Origin: Channallabes apus | Lineage: Eukaryota; Chordata; Actinopteri; Siluriformes; Clariidae | Reading direction: 5' to 3' | Assembly: GCA_030522415.1 (NCBI GenBank) | Contig: CM060113.1 | Coordinates: 12,957,065-13,021,064 of the forward strand | Length of the DNA stretch: 64,000 bases | Shown here: positions 9,615-22,238 of the stretch, one piece after another | Layout: the number at the start of each line of letters is the position of its first letter | How positions within the stretch are numbered: the first letter of the stretch is position 1 | Program-made: the position numbers and the translations under genes | The notes under the pieces: generated by a model | Told to the model about the DNA's origin: nothing | The model's input: only the letters and a program-made list of their open reading frames with translations | Database searches by the model: none

Positions 9615-11269
9615 TGTTATCGACAATTTCTTATGGTGACCTATTTAATTACTAGTTTTCATTAACATGAATGTGATTCAAACGTAACCATGGGACGTGA
9701 TCAGATGATGTCCAGTTGTAGTCCTGACCTTGACATTATATTAGCAAATTAGCGAAACTTGCATCATCATGCTTTTTGTCAAATTCGATGTTAATGCCGT
9801 CTACAGAGGCAAATAAGACGCTGCTACAGTACAGTAAGTCTTCGCTTATATTTTACAGAGGTAAAGCCAGGGCACTCATCCTCAAGCTCAATAGTGCAGT
9901 CTTGTGTCTTATCTATATTTAGAAGTTCATTGCTAGCTACAGCACTAACTAGATGGCACGGCATAAGGAATTCCCTGAATATTATAAACTGGCACGATTC
10001 TTAATAGATTTCCAATCAGCTGACAGAACAATAAATCACATTAAAGTACCTACAAATGAAAGGATGACCATCCTAAGAGAAACTGCAATAAGTCCTTCAG
10101 AGTATACAGTACAGTACATAGTGAATAATCGATTGTACACTGGCCTGTGCTTTTAGTGAGGTCAACTTAATAGCATCTTGCTCTCAAACTGGCATCTATT
10201 CAAGGTTGCATACGTCCTACGCTGTGTTTGGAATAAACGTTCTAGCAGTCAGGTTTCCACATAACCATGCTCATGCACCTTTCACCTTCACACACCCAGA
10301 TAGAATGCAGCACGCACAAACACGCGCGCACACACACACACACGAAAGACTACACATACCATACCTTTTGACCTTCTCTCTCAGGTACATCATCACTCTT
10401 AGACTTGTTAATCCCACAACAAATTTGGAATTGACTTTTAATCTTCCTTTCTTAATATTTGTTTCTTCTCTTTGCTCTCGTTCTATTCCATTTGCTTTAG
10501 CGTGCTGTACTCAGTAATAAGATTATAGACATCATCTGAGTTCTGTAACTGGAGCGATAAAAGATTATAAGATTAAGCATGCTTAAATATCTCCCCCCCC
10601 CCCCCCCAACATCCATCTCTTTCTTTTGAATGTTACCTGCTGTAAAACCAGATCCTGTTCCAACACAACTTCTGATTTCATATAAAAAAGTGGGTGGGGC
10701 TATTCTAGGATAAAGTCTGCTTTATTTTATCCTCACTAATCACTGATGATGTTGGATATTCTTGTTGAATATCAAATGTCAATGTTTTCCTTGAATCTGA
10801 GGAACCCAGAAAGAAGAATTAGCAAAAGCGAGAAATCAGTAAGACATGGAACCAGTCTGCATTTCAGAAGCTGCTAGGACTTTCACACACTCTAGAGTTT
10901 ACCCAGAATGATGAGACTGACAGGAAGGTTATGATAACTCAAGTAATCACATCAATACCTCTGTGGTGAGCAGAAAAGCATCCCATAATGCAAAAAACAT
11001 TAACCTTTGAGTATGATGCACTACAAAAGCCGAAGACCACATTGGGCTCCTCTTCTGCCAGACTGGAACAGGAATATGGAGCAGGCAACATGGAGTGTTG
11101 AACAGCACACTGTAGCCTCGGATTCTAGGTCATTTATGTCATTTCTAACTTCAAAATATTTTTATGATGCAGGTTATTTTTTTGCACAACAACTAGTTGG
11201 TCAGTTAAAAAAAAAAAAAAAAAAAAAACAACCTCTAACCATACTTGTTCAAATCAAACTGGGCCTTTA
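9615..11269. other. intron interval, no gene or clear repeat
   Basis: I see nothing coding. It contains double TACAGTACAGTA motifs at 9825-9836 and 10105-10116, a short CA run near 10330 and a C homopolymer near 10595. Confidence 0.5.
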
Positions 11270-11830
11270 TGGGGCTATCATAAAGGTAGAAAGTTCTTTG
11301 GGTATGCCAGAACCATGTTTCTTGCTTGAAACGCTGGCCTCCCAGGAACTCCTTTAATAGCCCAAACATGAAGGAAATCCTTCAAAGTGAGGTATCGACT
11401 GCAAAGGGAATGTGGCAATAACTCCCAGGTAAGATCCTGTAATAAACAAGCTATGCGGTGGGCAGTATGAGGTCATGGATTCTCCCCGCAATCAAACCGA
11501 GCCATTTTATCCAATTAAAGGAAAGGGCCAGTAAAGAAGTTCCTGAGAGGCCAGCATTTCATACGTTAGGAACTCCTTCAGTGGCCCTTACCGTTAATGG
11601 AACACAGTAAAGGAGTTCCTGGGAGGCCAGCGTTTCATACTTCATAGCTCTGGCATACCACGAGAACTTTCTACCCTGATGGTATCCCCTAGTAAACGGA
11701 ACGCTGGTGTAAGTGCTTTAGTGTAGCAGGGGATTATATAAAGAAATAGAGGCAGCTTTTAACTCTCATAACTGTGTTCTGTTATTCTGCACAGTCAAAA
11801 GTCCCGGTTGGACTTGAACACACCCAGCAT
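11270..11830. mobile_element. mariner family 2, inverted composite of two fragments
   Basis: A minus-strand fragment (about 11270-11460, containing GGCCTCCCAGGAACTCCTTT) is followed by a plus-strand fragment (about 11530-11830, AAAGGAGTTCCTGGGAGGCC through AAAGTCCCGGTTGGACTTG). A partial third repeat of the GAGTTCCT block sits between them. This looks like nested insertion or an inverted duplication of a mariner relic. Confidence 0.65.
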
Positions 11831-12104
11831 TAAAAAAATATTATTTGAGAATATTTCTTTACATATAGCATACTACTATATATTTGCAGCATGATAACAG
11901 AAGGCTGTGACAACACAGACCAGTCTTATTTAAAGGACCACTGTCAACACTGGGTGTTAAGTATAGAATAGACAGAATAAGAAAACTTCCCACACGCTGC
12001 GAGAACCAGAGCAGCATGGACACAGTGTTCTCAACACGTAATGTTAATGTATATCTGGTGAGATCAAATCCAGCTCCTTAGACAGAATATGTGATGAAGT
12101 TGTG

Positions 12105-12130
12105 GTGTGTGTGTGTGTGTGTGTGTGTGT
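12105..12130. repeat. (GT)n microsatellite
   Basis: A perfect GT tract in the 17-kb intron. A second, shorter GT tract lies near 12462-12480. Confidence 0.9.
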
Positions 12131-13406
12131 AGGTCAGTCATGGCTGTCGAGTCGACCCATCGCTACTCCAATTAAACAGTGAGACGAGGCAGGCAGTCAG
12201 GGTGAGACGTGATTTTGCGTCATTCTGTCTGGCAGCAGGAAGGACGAAGCTACGCTAGCCGGGGTGTTGGAGAGGCTTTGCTAACTACTACGCTAACTGA
12301 CAGCACAGGAAGCAGGAAACCCATCGGGGCTTATTTGCTTCTCTGCTCTTAAAGAACTCATTTCTGTATAATGAGATGACTTAGAAATAGATTTTAGCAT
12401 TCATGACAGGTGACAGGAAGATATAATTAGAGATTTGAATGCTGGTCCATGCCAGCTGGTGTGTGTGTGTGTGTGTGTGTATATATGCGTGTGTGCGCAT
12501 GTGTAGGAAATAAATCAATTTTATGTTTCATTTTCAATACCGCACTGGGAAAAGCTTACAAAGGAGCCCAGAACTGAAAGAAGGAAAGCAGAAGAGATGT
12601 GAAGGGTGTAAGTGTGTGAATACTAATACATTAACATGAGAGGGGAAAAAATCAATACATAACGAGAGCAAGTACACTCACTGCCCCAGGCGCCGTCCCA
12701 GCGCCCCATACCACCTCAATCTAACCACCCTTGAGATTTCCGTAGCAGTGTTAATATCTACAGAACAGGATTTTTGAGTTTTGCATTAGTGTTGAAAAGT
12801 GTCCCTAAATCAACCTAAAATTAAATTAGGACATGAATATAAATCGCCTACCTTCCCCTACACCTTGCAATATCACCGCGCTGCCGTGTTTTTTATCCAC
12901 TCTCGTTTAATATGACGGACAGCTACATAAATTAGCTCAGTATCCAGTTAAGTTACACAGTTGCAAACAGAACTGACAGCTGGGTTCATTCCGTGCTGAG
13001 AACACGCATTTCTTTACAAAGAGATCTTGACCTGTGACACGCTGCGGGATGCCTATGGACATATCCCAGCTAAAGACACAGCCCCAGCTGGATCACACTG
13101 GACTAGTGCGGCAGTCAGACACATGATGGGGTATTTATGAGCACAGCTTTACATCACTATACAAGTGAAAGCTCAGTAGAACTAAACACAAGATACTTTA
13201 TCTTATTTCTAAATGTTTTATTTCTAATTGTAACAGCTTAATCTACCAGTGAATGCATAAATCAGCTAATATTTACGAAAATATGTATTAATATCTATTT
13301 GTTCAACCTGGACAAAAACAGTTGCACACTCTAATATTTAGTTTGATGCGCAATGTTGTGGGTGATTTATGTGTGAAAATGATTCCTCATGCTAACAGAA
13401 CCGCTA
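12131..13406. other. intron interval, nothing resolved
   Basis: Apart from the short GT tract near 12470, I see no coding frame, inverted ends or recognisable repeat. Confidence 0.4.
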
Positions 13407-13857
13407 CAGGTAGTCCCTGACTTGAAAATTTAACTTACGAATTTCTGCAGGGCCGCGGTTCTACTTCCGGTTCAATCACGGAAGAAGTTCACGTGTAACA
13501 ATATTTTCTATTTATATACAATATTTTCAGTTTGTAATTGAATATATAAAATGTCTAAAGTCCGGTATGGGCAGGGGGGCGTCTGTGCTGGAGAAATGAC
13601 TGTCCTGTAAAGAAGTCCGGATTAATCCTAATTTCGTAAAATCCTCAACAAAACAGAGTTCACAGTCCAATACAGTGGAAAACAGCTCTGAGACAAAATG
13701 GTGTCCAGGATCCCCCTTGAGATTTAAAAGGTGCAGAGACTCATTTGACATTTCCTTATGTGCGATTACGGTTTTTGGCCACATGATGGCAGTGTGGGGA
13801 AAGGGGACAGATTTAGTCAGGTGGATTGGAACTTGTTTGTAAGTCGAGGACTACCTG
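13407..13857. mobile_element. MITE with CAGGTAGTCCCTGACTT-type inverted ends
   Basis: The left end CAGGTAGTCCCTGACTTG and the right end AAGTCGAGGACTACCTG are inverted copies. The left flank is TA and the right flank is TG. An 85-codon minus-strand frame inside shows no motif I recognise. The ends resemble pogo/Tigger-type elements, but this is uncertain. Confidence 0.6.
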
Positions 13858-14139
13858 TGTTTCATAATCTGAGTCCTGGAATATGGGAAGGAAAAGCTCC
13901 ATAGATGTGATAATCTGGTCATTTAGTACATTCAGGTCATCAGCTGACTTCATTTTATTGCCACACATCATTGTGAGACCAAGTGAAGCAACCGCCGATC
14001 ACAACACTGCCTCCAGAGAGATGCATGAAGGGTACATCGCTTAAAACACTTTCCTTCTTACACTGATGCACCATCACTCTGGAATAGGGTCAATCTGAAC
14101 TCATTGGACCACACATCACATTGACCATCACATTGTATG

Positions 14140-14295
14140 TGTGCGTTAATTTCACCAGGTTCAAACCCCACAACCACCAAGTTGCCACTGTTGGGCCCTT
14201 GAGCAAGGCCCTTAACCCTCAACTGCTCAGATGTGTAATGAGATAAAAATGTAAGTCGCTCTGGATAAGAGCATCTGCTAAATGCCTAAATGTAA
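14140..14295 (+). mobile_element. SINE family D copy
   Basis: It contains AGGTTCAAACCCCACAACCA, a GTTGGGCCCTTGAGCAAGGC block and the tail AAGTCGCTCTGGATAAGAGC followed by ATCTGCTAAATGCCTAAATG. This tail type is common in fish SINEs. Other copies are at 20048-20190, 20440-20600 and 56092-56215. Confidence 0.75.
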
Positions 14296-14666
14296 ATTTA
14301 AGTCATCACAGTCCATGATAACTTTTTCCAATCACATTTCTTCCACAAAGTTGACAGTAAGCACAATCCCTCCTGGTTGTAATAATGTATTAAGGAATAT
14401 TCAAATCAATAATTTAAATCTTCTGAAACAGCAATTTTATTTTTTTTTTTTACCAGGCAGTGTATATTGCTATAAATATTATGGAATATCTGTGAGACAA
14501 GCTAGTTATAACAGCTATAAAAGGTGATTTCTCTTACTAGACTTAACGTTACTTTCTGATAAAAGTTAACTAGTTCAAGTACTTTTCCTTTGCAGAAAAT
14601 GAAAACTCCTTTCTGATTCCTCATGCATCTTGTTTTAGTCAAGACCTTTAATCTGTTAACTACTAA

Positions 14667-14800
14667 TAACACCTATCTCACCTACGCGGTTTCGCGCGGT
14701 GGCCGTTAGTACGGTTCATCATGATTCGCTGTGATTAGCTTTCCATCTTTCCGCACGTCGGTCCTCATATAGTCAGACCGCAAAGGTGAGATAGGGGTTA
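14667..14800. repeat. short inverted-repeat element, about 134 bp
   Basis: The left end TAACACCTATCTCACCTACG and the right end reading CAAAGGTGAGATAGGGGTTA are inverted copies with three or four differences over roughly 24 bp. The interior is G+C-rich with several CpG. No family is recognised. Confidence 0.5.
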
Positions 14801-14893
14801 GATTACTCGTTACATCACAAAAGTAATCCAAGTACTCTAATGCGTCACACCCAACACTGGTCATGTATTGAAGTACAAGTTCTTGTGCATTAG

Positions 14894-16215
14894 CAGAGGT
14901 GGAAAGAGTAATAAAATTTTGTATTCAAGTACAAGTACTGTTACTTCAGTGAAATTTTACTTAAGTACAAGTAAAGTTACTCTTATAAAAATCTACTCAA
15001 ATAAAAGTAAAAAGTAGCTCATTAAAAAATTTACTCAGAGTAAAAGTTACCGAGTTACTTTTTTATTTAAATTTTTTTAACAGTGGGGGTGATTCTTTTG
15101 CTGAATTGTTTTGCCCTTGGGTGTTTCCATGTTCACTCTTATATTAACAGATTATTGTTTGTTTTTAAATGTTTGCTGTGGGTGTCGATTGTATATTGAT
15201 CTGGCTCTGCTTTTTTTTTTTTTTTGTTAAATATAAAAAAAAAAACACACACAGCAGGGGTGGGATGAGGCATTCTAGCATAGTTCAAAAAAGATGAGCA
15301 GATATAAATCTCAAACTAGTTGTTTTTAACTGAAGGAACACCTTTGCATAATAAAGTGGTCACTTAAATATGGTGTTACGTCCCAGTCTAGGGCCAAACA
15401 GCAAAAGAATGGTTCAGGGTTCTATTTTAAACTGTATGGAAATGGTGGTATATGGCAGAAAGAACTAGATCCAATCATTAACTGATGAAATAATGAGGTT
15501 TGTATATACAAACACACACACCAGGAGGAGGATCAGATTCAGGATGGACCCAGGCCAAAATAACAAACAAAATGGTATTTATATTCAGTAGGTAGATTAC
15601 CTGCAAAAAGAAACAACAACAAAAAAAACCCCCAGAAACAAAAATACAGGTACCTTCCCGGACTCCCTAAACCAAAAACAGTGAAATTATCTACAAATAT
15701 ATACAAAGACCAACCAAACCAAAGCGACAAAGCAATAATCAAAGTCAATTGGAGGCAAAAAGTCAAAACCGGAATACACAACCAAATATCAAAACGCCAA
15801 AATCACAACCTCTTTCATCTTTCCCGCGTCTCTCCGGGTTATACTGTACATGGTCGCGCTAGTCGATGACGTCACTCAGGGCGGAAGCGACCGTGTGGAA
15901 GGTCAGGAAGATGCCGATGTCAGAAAACCTGAAGTGGAGTCTGGAGCGGCGCGCGACCAGGACATGATACACACACGCGGCGCAACGGAGCATTTATACA
16001 AAGCATAATATTTTCATTATTTTAGCATTTTCATTCATTTATTTTTTACTCAGTAGCGAATATGATTTAAAATGTAGCGAATTACAATACTTCAAACAAA
16101 ACGTACTTAAGTAAAATTACAGATTTTTAAAACTACTTTAAAAAGTAGAAATACACAAAAAAGCTACTCAATTACAGTAACGCGAGTAAATGTAATTCGT
16201 TACTTTCCACCTCTG
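14894..16215. mobile_element. hAT-type non-autonomous transposon with perfect 8-bp duplication
   Basis: It starts CAGAGGTGGAAAGAGTAATA and ends TTACTTTCCACCTCTG. It is flanked on both sides by TGCATTAG (14886-14893 and 16216-16223), an exact 8-bp target duplication as hAT elements make. The subterminal regions are rich in AAGTAC/AGTTAC repeats, a common feature of this non-autonomous class. About 700 bp of unrelated interior has no transposase. Confidence 0.9.
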
Positions 16216-18169
16216 TGCATTAGGTGTTAATATATTAGAATGAGTGCATGACACAAACCTGTATGCATGACCAATAAGGTTTAAGAATACAACAATACTG
16301 TCATATAAGTGTTAAAAAACAAGTTGGTCCTGATGCACATGGTTGGATGTTATGAATAAGTGTCTGGCTTGGCAAACTGTTGCTTTATACTATTGTTCAT
16401 GAAATCTTTTTTTTTTTCTTCTTCTTTTTTTTTTTTTTTTACCCAACAGCAAAATTGAGGTTAGGCCTAAACCTCAATATGTAACCCTTGATATATGAAA
16501 TCTCTCTCTGTTCTATTTCTGAGCAGTAGGGGGGCAAGGTTTTCAAATAAAACCTGTGGCGAAAAAGTAGGCCTAAGGCAACTGCTGTGTGCTGTGTACC
16601 AGTCCCTCGCTGTAAGGAGCATCAATGGTCACGCAAAACTTGTGGGAATCCACCGGAGGCACCAAAAAAAAAAAAAAAAAACTTTCACGAAGCTAAAGTC
16701 AATACAAAGTGCCTTTGTCTCTCTGCTCCTACAACGACCAGTCGCGTCAGAGCTGTTTATTTAACTTTAATCAGAGATTAATCAACATCGACCATGTGCT
16801 GGAATCATTTTATTTTCCTTCCGCTAGAGATCACAGACAGTAGAGGAAGCAGACCTGTCCGCGGTGATGCCGATTGTGCTCATTATGGTATCAGTTAGAC
16901 AACCGTCTGACTGAGAGGAAAGAAGCTAAGACTATGCTAATACCTACATAAGGATTTCAGGACTGATTAAATCATTAATAATTTCGAATTGTGTTACTAC
17001 AACTACGAAAAACATCATACTGCCGCATTTTACGTGAGCTAAGCTTGGCAGCGAGTATTGCTAACATTAGCAAAAGCTAGTTAGCGGACATCGACTTACT
17101 GTTCCCTTATCGCTAAAGAGGGTGTTTTCTTCTGCGTCTGGATGAAACACCGTGGGTTTCTTTACCCACCCAGACGTGACGAGAGCTTCTTGTGCTTTTA
17201 AATGCTTTGAGGCAGGGAGAGATTTGGTAAGTGTTCTGGCAGTTTATGCGGAATCAGCAGTTCAAGTGCAAGCACATAAGGATCACAGTCGATTTTATGG
17301 ATTTGTCAAAGTACCGTTTATTCTCACTGAATAATTTTAGTTAGCTTCCACCTACAGCAAAGCCAAAACAACAAAAGCCAGCCACAAACATGGCACCTCG
17401 ACAGCAACATCACATGACCGTCACGGTACAGTATAAGATATCTATTTTCCGTTTCCTGAAACAGAACCCATGTGGTCTCTCAATCGATGCCATCCAATCA
17501 GTTAGCCGCGGTAGGAGATCCAGCATCAATCGCTCTCGTTAAGATAATTAGCCGTCGTATCAAACAGAACACGTGACGCATCGATTAGTCCGACTGTCGA
17601 TTCGTTAAAGGAGGACGCAGCACTTCAGATGTTGATGTCTAAAGCCTTTGGAAATGCAGGATTTCAAAAAAAAAAAAATCCTCAGATAGCCAGAAACAGC
17701 CATGCTGAAATGATTCAGTGTGGAATTAAAAAGTTTAGCATGTTGGCGTGATGTAGATCTCTTGCTGTGTTCTGAACAGGGGTCATGACTAATGTAGTAA
17801 AAACCTTTATAATGTGGTGTTCATGTTTCTAAAAACAGCAGCAAAAAGATTTAAGGTTTTTTTTGTATTAATGAGTCACTGTGTTTGATGAAAAAATAAA
17901 CAGAAGAATAATAAATGGAAGAATGATTAGCAGGGATACTGATTACTGTACATTCGGATAAACTGGAGGTTACCGGAATCATGTGTTAATTAGACATGCC
18001 AGCAAATAAACTAGATCTTTATCAAAGTACCATGTGCATGTTACTGCAGCATGTATACACACGAACGCTTGTACTGATGTAATCCAGTGCCTCCAAATAG
18101 CCTGAATAGCATTTTTTTTAGGGAATGTTAATATGTAACTGTTTTATTTAATACTACTTATAGAATGTA
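16216..18169. other. intron interval with unexplained moderately G+C-rich block (about 16740-17620)
   Basis: Text at 16740-17620 has more CpG and less A+T than its surroundings. It includes a short plus-strand frame near 17152-17334 and ATCGATTAGTCCGAC-type text near 17580 that resembles the ends of some hAT elements. I could not pair two ends or define a gene. Confidence 0.35.
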
Positions 18170-19081
18170 CAAGGATGAGTCAAAAATTATCCGCACTCTG
18201 GCTGCAGAATTTATTTCAATGAACGTTTAGAAAAGACCAATACACGATTCTTTGTCTCCTGATGTCCTTGCCTTTCAAAATACTTTGTCCATCAGTCAAC
18301 AAGCTTTAATTAGAAAAAGTTTTAGGCTGAGCTACGAGCCACGAATGCACCACTGTCTTCATATCTTCATCAGATGTGAATCTTCGTCCTCGAAGGCCTG
18401 CTTTCCTGAGACCAAGCTGATTAAAGTCCGAAAGAGCATCGGGAATAGTGGGAGGATGCTTTCACACCCGAAAAACTAAGTTGTTACAGCGCGTCGACAG
18501 TGTGCAGACATGCATTATCATGCAAGATCACAACGCCCTTGGATAGAGGGCATTTATTCAGAAGTTTAGATTTTAGCCCTTCAATAAGAGCACTGTTGAT
18601 TGTTGGACCATTTTACTGATAATGTTCCAATACTGACGCTTGAGAATCACAGAAAACTGTAAGTATCAATACATTTTTCCAACTCATGGCGATTGAGGAT
18701 GTTTCCGTTCCAGACTCTCAAGGCTTGTAGTGATAAATTCATGTCTTGTTACCAGTAATGTTTCTCTTTAAGAAACCTTCAGTATCGGTCCGAATTTAGT
18801 TTGAAGATATTGTTTGAACAGCTCTGCTCGTGCTCTTCTGTGAGTTGTTTCAGCTCTGGATACACCCCGAGACCATAAACTGCACGCTGCTCTTCTTTCA
18901 TGCAAATCTAGTTGGGAATCCATTTTTACATGAGTTTTTACTCACGGTTACAAATTAACTGATGTAGTACGTTCACACCAGAACAGCAGTGACCGGGGAG
19001 ACAGTAGCCTTGAACTGAAAGCACTGATAAGACAGCAGTTTTAATGTAACCGGAGTGCGGAAAATATTTGACTCGCCCTTG
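18170..19081 (-). mobile_element. mariner family 1, longer derivative with both ends and TA duplication
   Basis: The left end AAGGATGAGTCAAAAATTAT sits just after a TA at 18168-18169. The right end (AACCGGAGTGCGG followed by TTTGACTCGCCCTTG) sits before a TA at 19082-19083. The minus-strand interior corresponds to mariner transposase text with many frame breaks. At 912 bp it is the longest of the family-1 copies with both ends. Confidence 0.85.
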
Positions 19082-19084
19082 TAT

Positions 19085-20047
19085 ATACCAATAGATTTTT
19101 TTTATGTGGTATTAATTGTGCTGATCACGGTGCAGAAAGGAAGGGATAAGATTTCCCCAGCAGGGTGCCTTCCCAATCCAAATTACAGCCGTAGACCGTA
19201 CACTAGTCATGAATATGCATAATCAGATAACCCGGTGCTCATTAATATTCATTAGCGGGCATGTGTAAGTTGTTCGACACTGAATATGAAGGCCAGAAGG
19301 AGAATAAAAGACCTGTTTAAAATATCTAGGTACCATATTTAGGTTAATGAATGGCATGAGTGTGTGTGTGTGTGTGTGTGTGTGTGTTCCGTGAACACAA
19401 CCTGAGAAGAATAAATCCTATATTTAAGTCAATTTCCGCATATATATACATTCCGCATATGTACATTAAACGCTTTATCTACAGTACAGGAGTATCACAC
19501 CTAGTGTCCATTTCAGACACAATTTCAGTTTGCTCTGCCGGTCCACATATGACTGAGCTGGAATGCATTCATTTTTAATGAGAGCTGTTGATTTAAAGGT
19601 TACATGATGCAAATATTGATTATTTTTCATTCATTCTGAGAATAACATGCGGACTGTAGTACATCACACCAGTCACGCACTATAAGAGATATGTACAGTA
19701 CAAATGTACGTTCAGTGTAGCCAGCATTGCTGTAAAGGAAAACACACTGCCAAGGTCTAAGAATACAGAAGAGTACTGTAGCATCAATATTATTTACTAC
19801 CTGGCAAGTTCACTTGAGCTTGTGCCCATAGAAGCCTCAAATTCCTGTTCTTTTCCGATAGGAGTAGACCATGGTGTGTTTTTTCTTCCTCTTCTGCTAT
19901 GGATTATGAGATGCTTTTCATATCAGCATGGTTGTCAAGAGTGGTTACTTAAATAACTGTAGACTTTCTGTTATCTTGACTCAGTCTGGTCATTCTTGAT
20001 CATTTCAGTCACCACTAATTAAGGTTAAAAAAATAACCAGTTGATTC
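19085..20047. other. intron interval with possible conserved noncoding text
   Basis: 19190-19320 contains homeodomain/POU-like motifs (ATATGCATAATCAG, CATTAATATTCATTAG) and no repeat signature. A GT tract lies at 19360-19387. No coding region is seen. Confidence 0.3.
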
Positions 20048-20190
20048 ACATTTACATTCATGGTATTTGGAAGACACCTTTAATGAGAGGGAGTTACTTT
20101 TATCTCATTACACATACAGTATGTTTAGTTGAGGGTTAAGGGCCTGGCTCAAGGTGCTGGGGTTTGAGCCTGACTATTGGATCATTCCAA
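20048..20190 (-). mobile_element. SINE family D, minus copy
   Basis: On the reverse strand it gives the GGTTTGAGCC-related block, the GAGC..GGCCCTTAACCC block and the ATGTAAATG tail. It forms an inverted pair with 20440-20600. Confidence 0.6.
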
Positions 20191-20439
20191 CCATGTTAAT
20201 AACCTTAACCATTGAGAAACCATTGCCCCTAGTTGAGAGTTGTATATGATTGGAGATATAGTCTACGAACTGCTGTATGTTGTTTGCAGCCATGGAGGAA
20301 TCGCACAGATGGCGTGTCTTCACAAGATATTGTTTGCATACTTTCTTGCTCATTCACTCACTCATTCACTCACATGCTCATTCTGCTTGTCTTTGAACCT
20401 GGACCCTGGAGGTGCAATACAAAAGTGCTAACCACTGCC

Positions 20440-20600
20440 ACATTGGACTACGGTTAGGAAGGTCCCAGGTTCAAATCCCACGACCACCAAGTTGTCCCTG
20501 TTGGGCCCTTGAGCAAGGCCAGTTGATAATGAGATAAAAATGTAAGTCGCTCTGGATAAGGGCTTCTGCCAAATGCCTAAAATGTAAATGTAATGGCTGC
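20440..20600 (+). mobile_element. SINE family D, plus copy
   Basis: It carries AGGTTCAAATCCCACGACCA, GTTGGGCCCTTGAGCAAGGC and AAGTCGCTCTGGATAAGGGC, followed by CTTCTGCCAAATGCC. It matches 14140-14295 with a small internal deletion. Confidence 0.75.
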
Positions 20601-21379
20601 TGACAAGCCTTTTCAGACAGGGGAGTATCCTTGGAGGACTCAAATATGAATAACAAATCAACTAACAAATCAACTTTCCTACTTGGATAAGAAGCTACTT
20701 GGATAAGTAGTGAAACGTATCTACCTAAAAAAAGAAATAAGTCCAGTTTCTTTCAGATGGCTACACAAGTTTAGCTTGAACACTAAGTCACATGACCATA
20801 AAATGCATGTACTGTAGATGTTACGCGTACAACTAACTTTGGTAAAACTATACAAAGCATCAATTATCTGATACGTCATTATAAATGGTGCCTATACGTA
20901 GTTTATCGTTCTGCATTAAGACTCGGCATAAATTCTTTTCCAATAGGATATAATGGAATCTGTACCACCATTGTCCATTTGGGCAGAATATATACGCAAA
21001 ATAACTTTAAGTAGTTTTTTTCCTACCAGGCACGTACACCACAGCAGGATCGTTCCAGATGCATGCACATACAGTATACAAATCACTAACATCCCAGAGG
21101 CGCTGTCGTCATAATTGCATTACCCAACACTCCCAGGCAAAACTATTCCAATCGGAATAGGTCTAAAGATAAATTCTGTGCATTTCTAACTTTTGTATTA
21201 TACACAGAGTCTTCATCACTGCTGAATCTCAGAAATGTACTTATTTCACACAGGCTTTTTTTTTTCTAGTGAAAAGCAACTACAGAGGAACATTCATAAA
21301 AATGAAGTACAAGAAAAGCCCATTTTCAAAGAAGATGCCCTTTTAAACTTTATCTTCGCTGAGTTTGGTTCAGACTTAC

Positions 21380-21494
21380 CAATAAATCCCAGTTGGGAGA
21401 ATTCGAGGATCATCCAATCCTCCGAAGGCTGCTGGAGAGCAAAGTTCTTCATAGTGGTGAAGTAATTCGGCCGAGCCACAATGTCATCCTCTAG
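21380..21494 (-). CDS. mgat4b: mgat4b exon (likely exon 8): acidic metal-binding motif
   Basis: This 115-bp exon encodes [20 protein letters not shown], then [21 protein letters not shown] in LEDDIV is the DXD-like motif expected to bind the divalent metal and UDP-GlcNAc in this GT-A-type family. The acceptor is TTTCAG before CTAGAGGAT and the donor is ATTG before GTAAGT. The exon leaves in phase 1, so the next glycine codon is split. A 17-kb intron follows. Confidence 0.96.
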
Positions 21495-22157
21495 CTGAAA
21501 TAAAAGCACGACAGAACAGAGTGCTACATGTTAGAGAGAACCCAGTTCACTGAACAAAGAAACAGGACTTATTATCTGGTTATTTAAAATATATCTGTTA
21601 TCTAGATGTGCACATTTGTCTCCCCATCCTTAGGCTGGCCTTGTGATGCCTAATTGCTTGGATGTTATTTGTAAGTCAGACATTTCCACACAATAAAAAA
21701 AAAGGCTATTTAAACACTAGACAAAAGCCTGGGAGAGACAATAACAGACCCAACGGGAGCCGAGCGTGGTTCTGGAGTGAAGGATGAGGTAATGGAGGGA
21801 CTAACAAAAGAACAAAAACAGGATGTTACCCCCGATTTGCTGCCATCTTTGAACATGAGCCATATGTTTACTGCAGTTGTAACCACCAGCTTATGGAGCA
21901 ATTAACACTCTGTGTGATGAATACCAGATGGCAACCAGGGGAATCGGTGTCATTATGCATGTGCATCTTCAACTCTGTAAACGTTGTAGTTTTAATTAAT
22001 GTTTTGGATCCGTGTTTTGTCTTGGACTGACATCATGCAAGTTTATGGATGGCACTGTGACACACGGCTTCCTGGGTTTCAACACGAGAGCGAATTTTAC
22101 ATCCTGCCTAGCAATGCTTTCATGGTCTTTAAGAAAAGATTTTTATAATTCTGATAT

Positions 22158-22238
22158 TAGACTGATTGGCATCCTGTCCATGGTGTACCCTGCCTAGTGC
22201 CCGAAGTCGGTATAGAAAATGAATGAATGAATGATATT
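22158..22238 (+). mobile_element. DANA/mermaid-like SINE, 3' tail only
   Basis: GGCATCCTGTCCATGGTGTA, CCCTGCCTAGTGCCCGAAGT and the (GAAT)n tail are the 3' end of the SINE seen complete at 43041-43419. Confidence 0.75.

Noticed and set aside
16495..17334. Small plus-strand genes in the CpG-richer block
   Set aside because: The frames are short, overlap in different phases, include a homopolymer run, and have no recognisable product.
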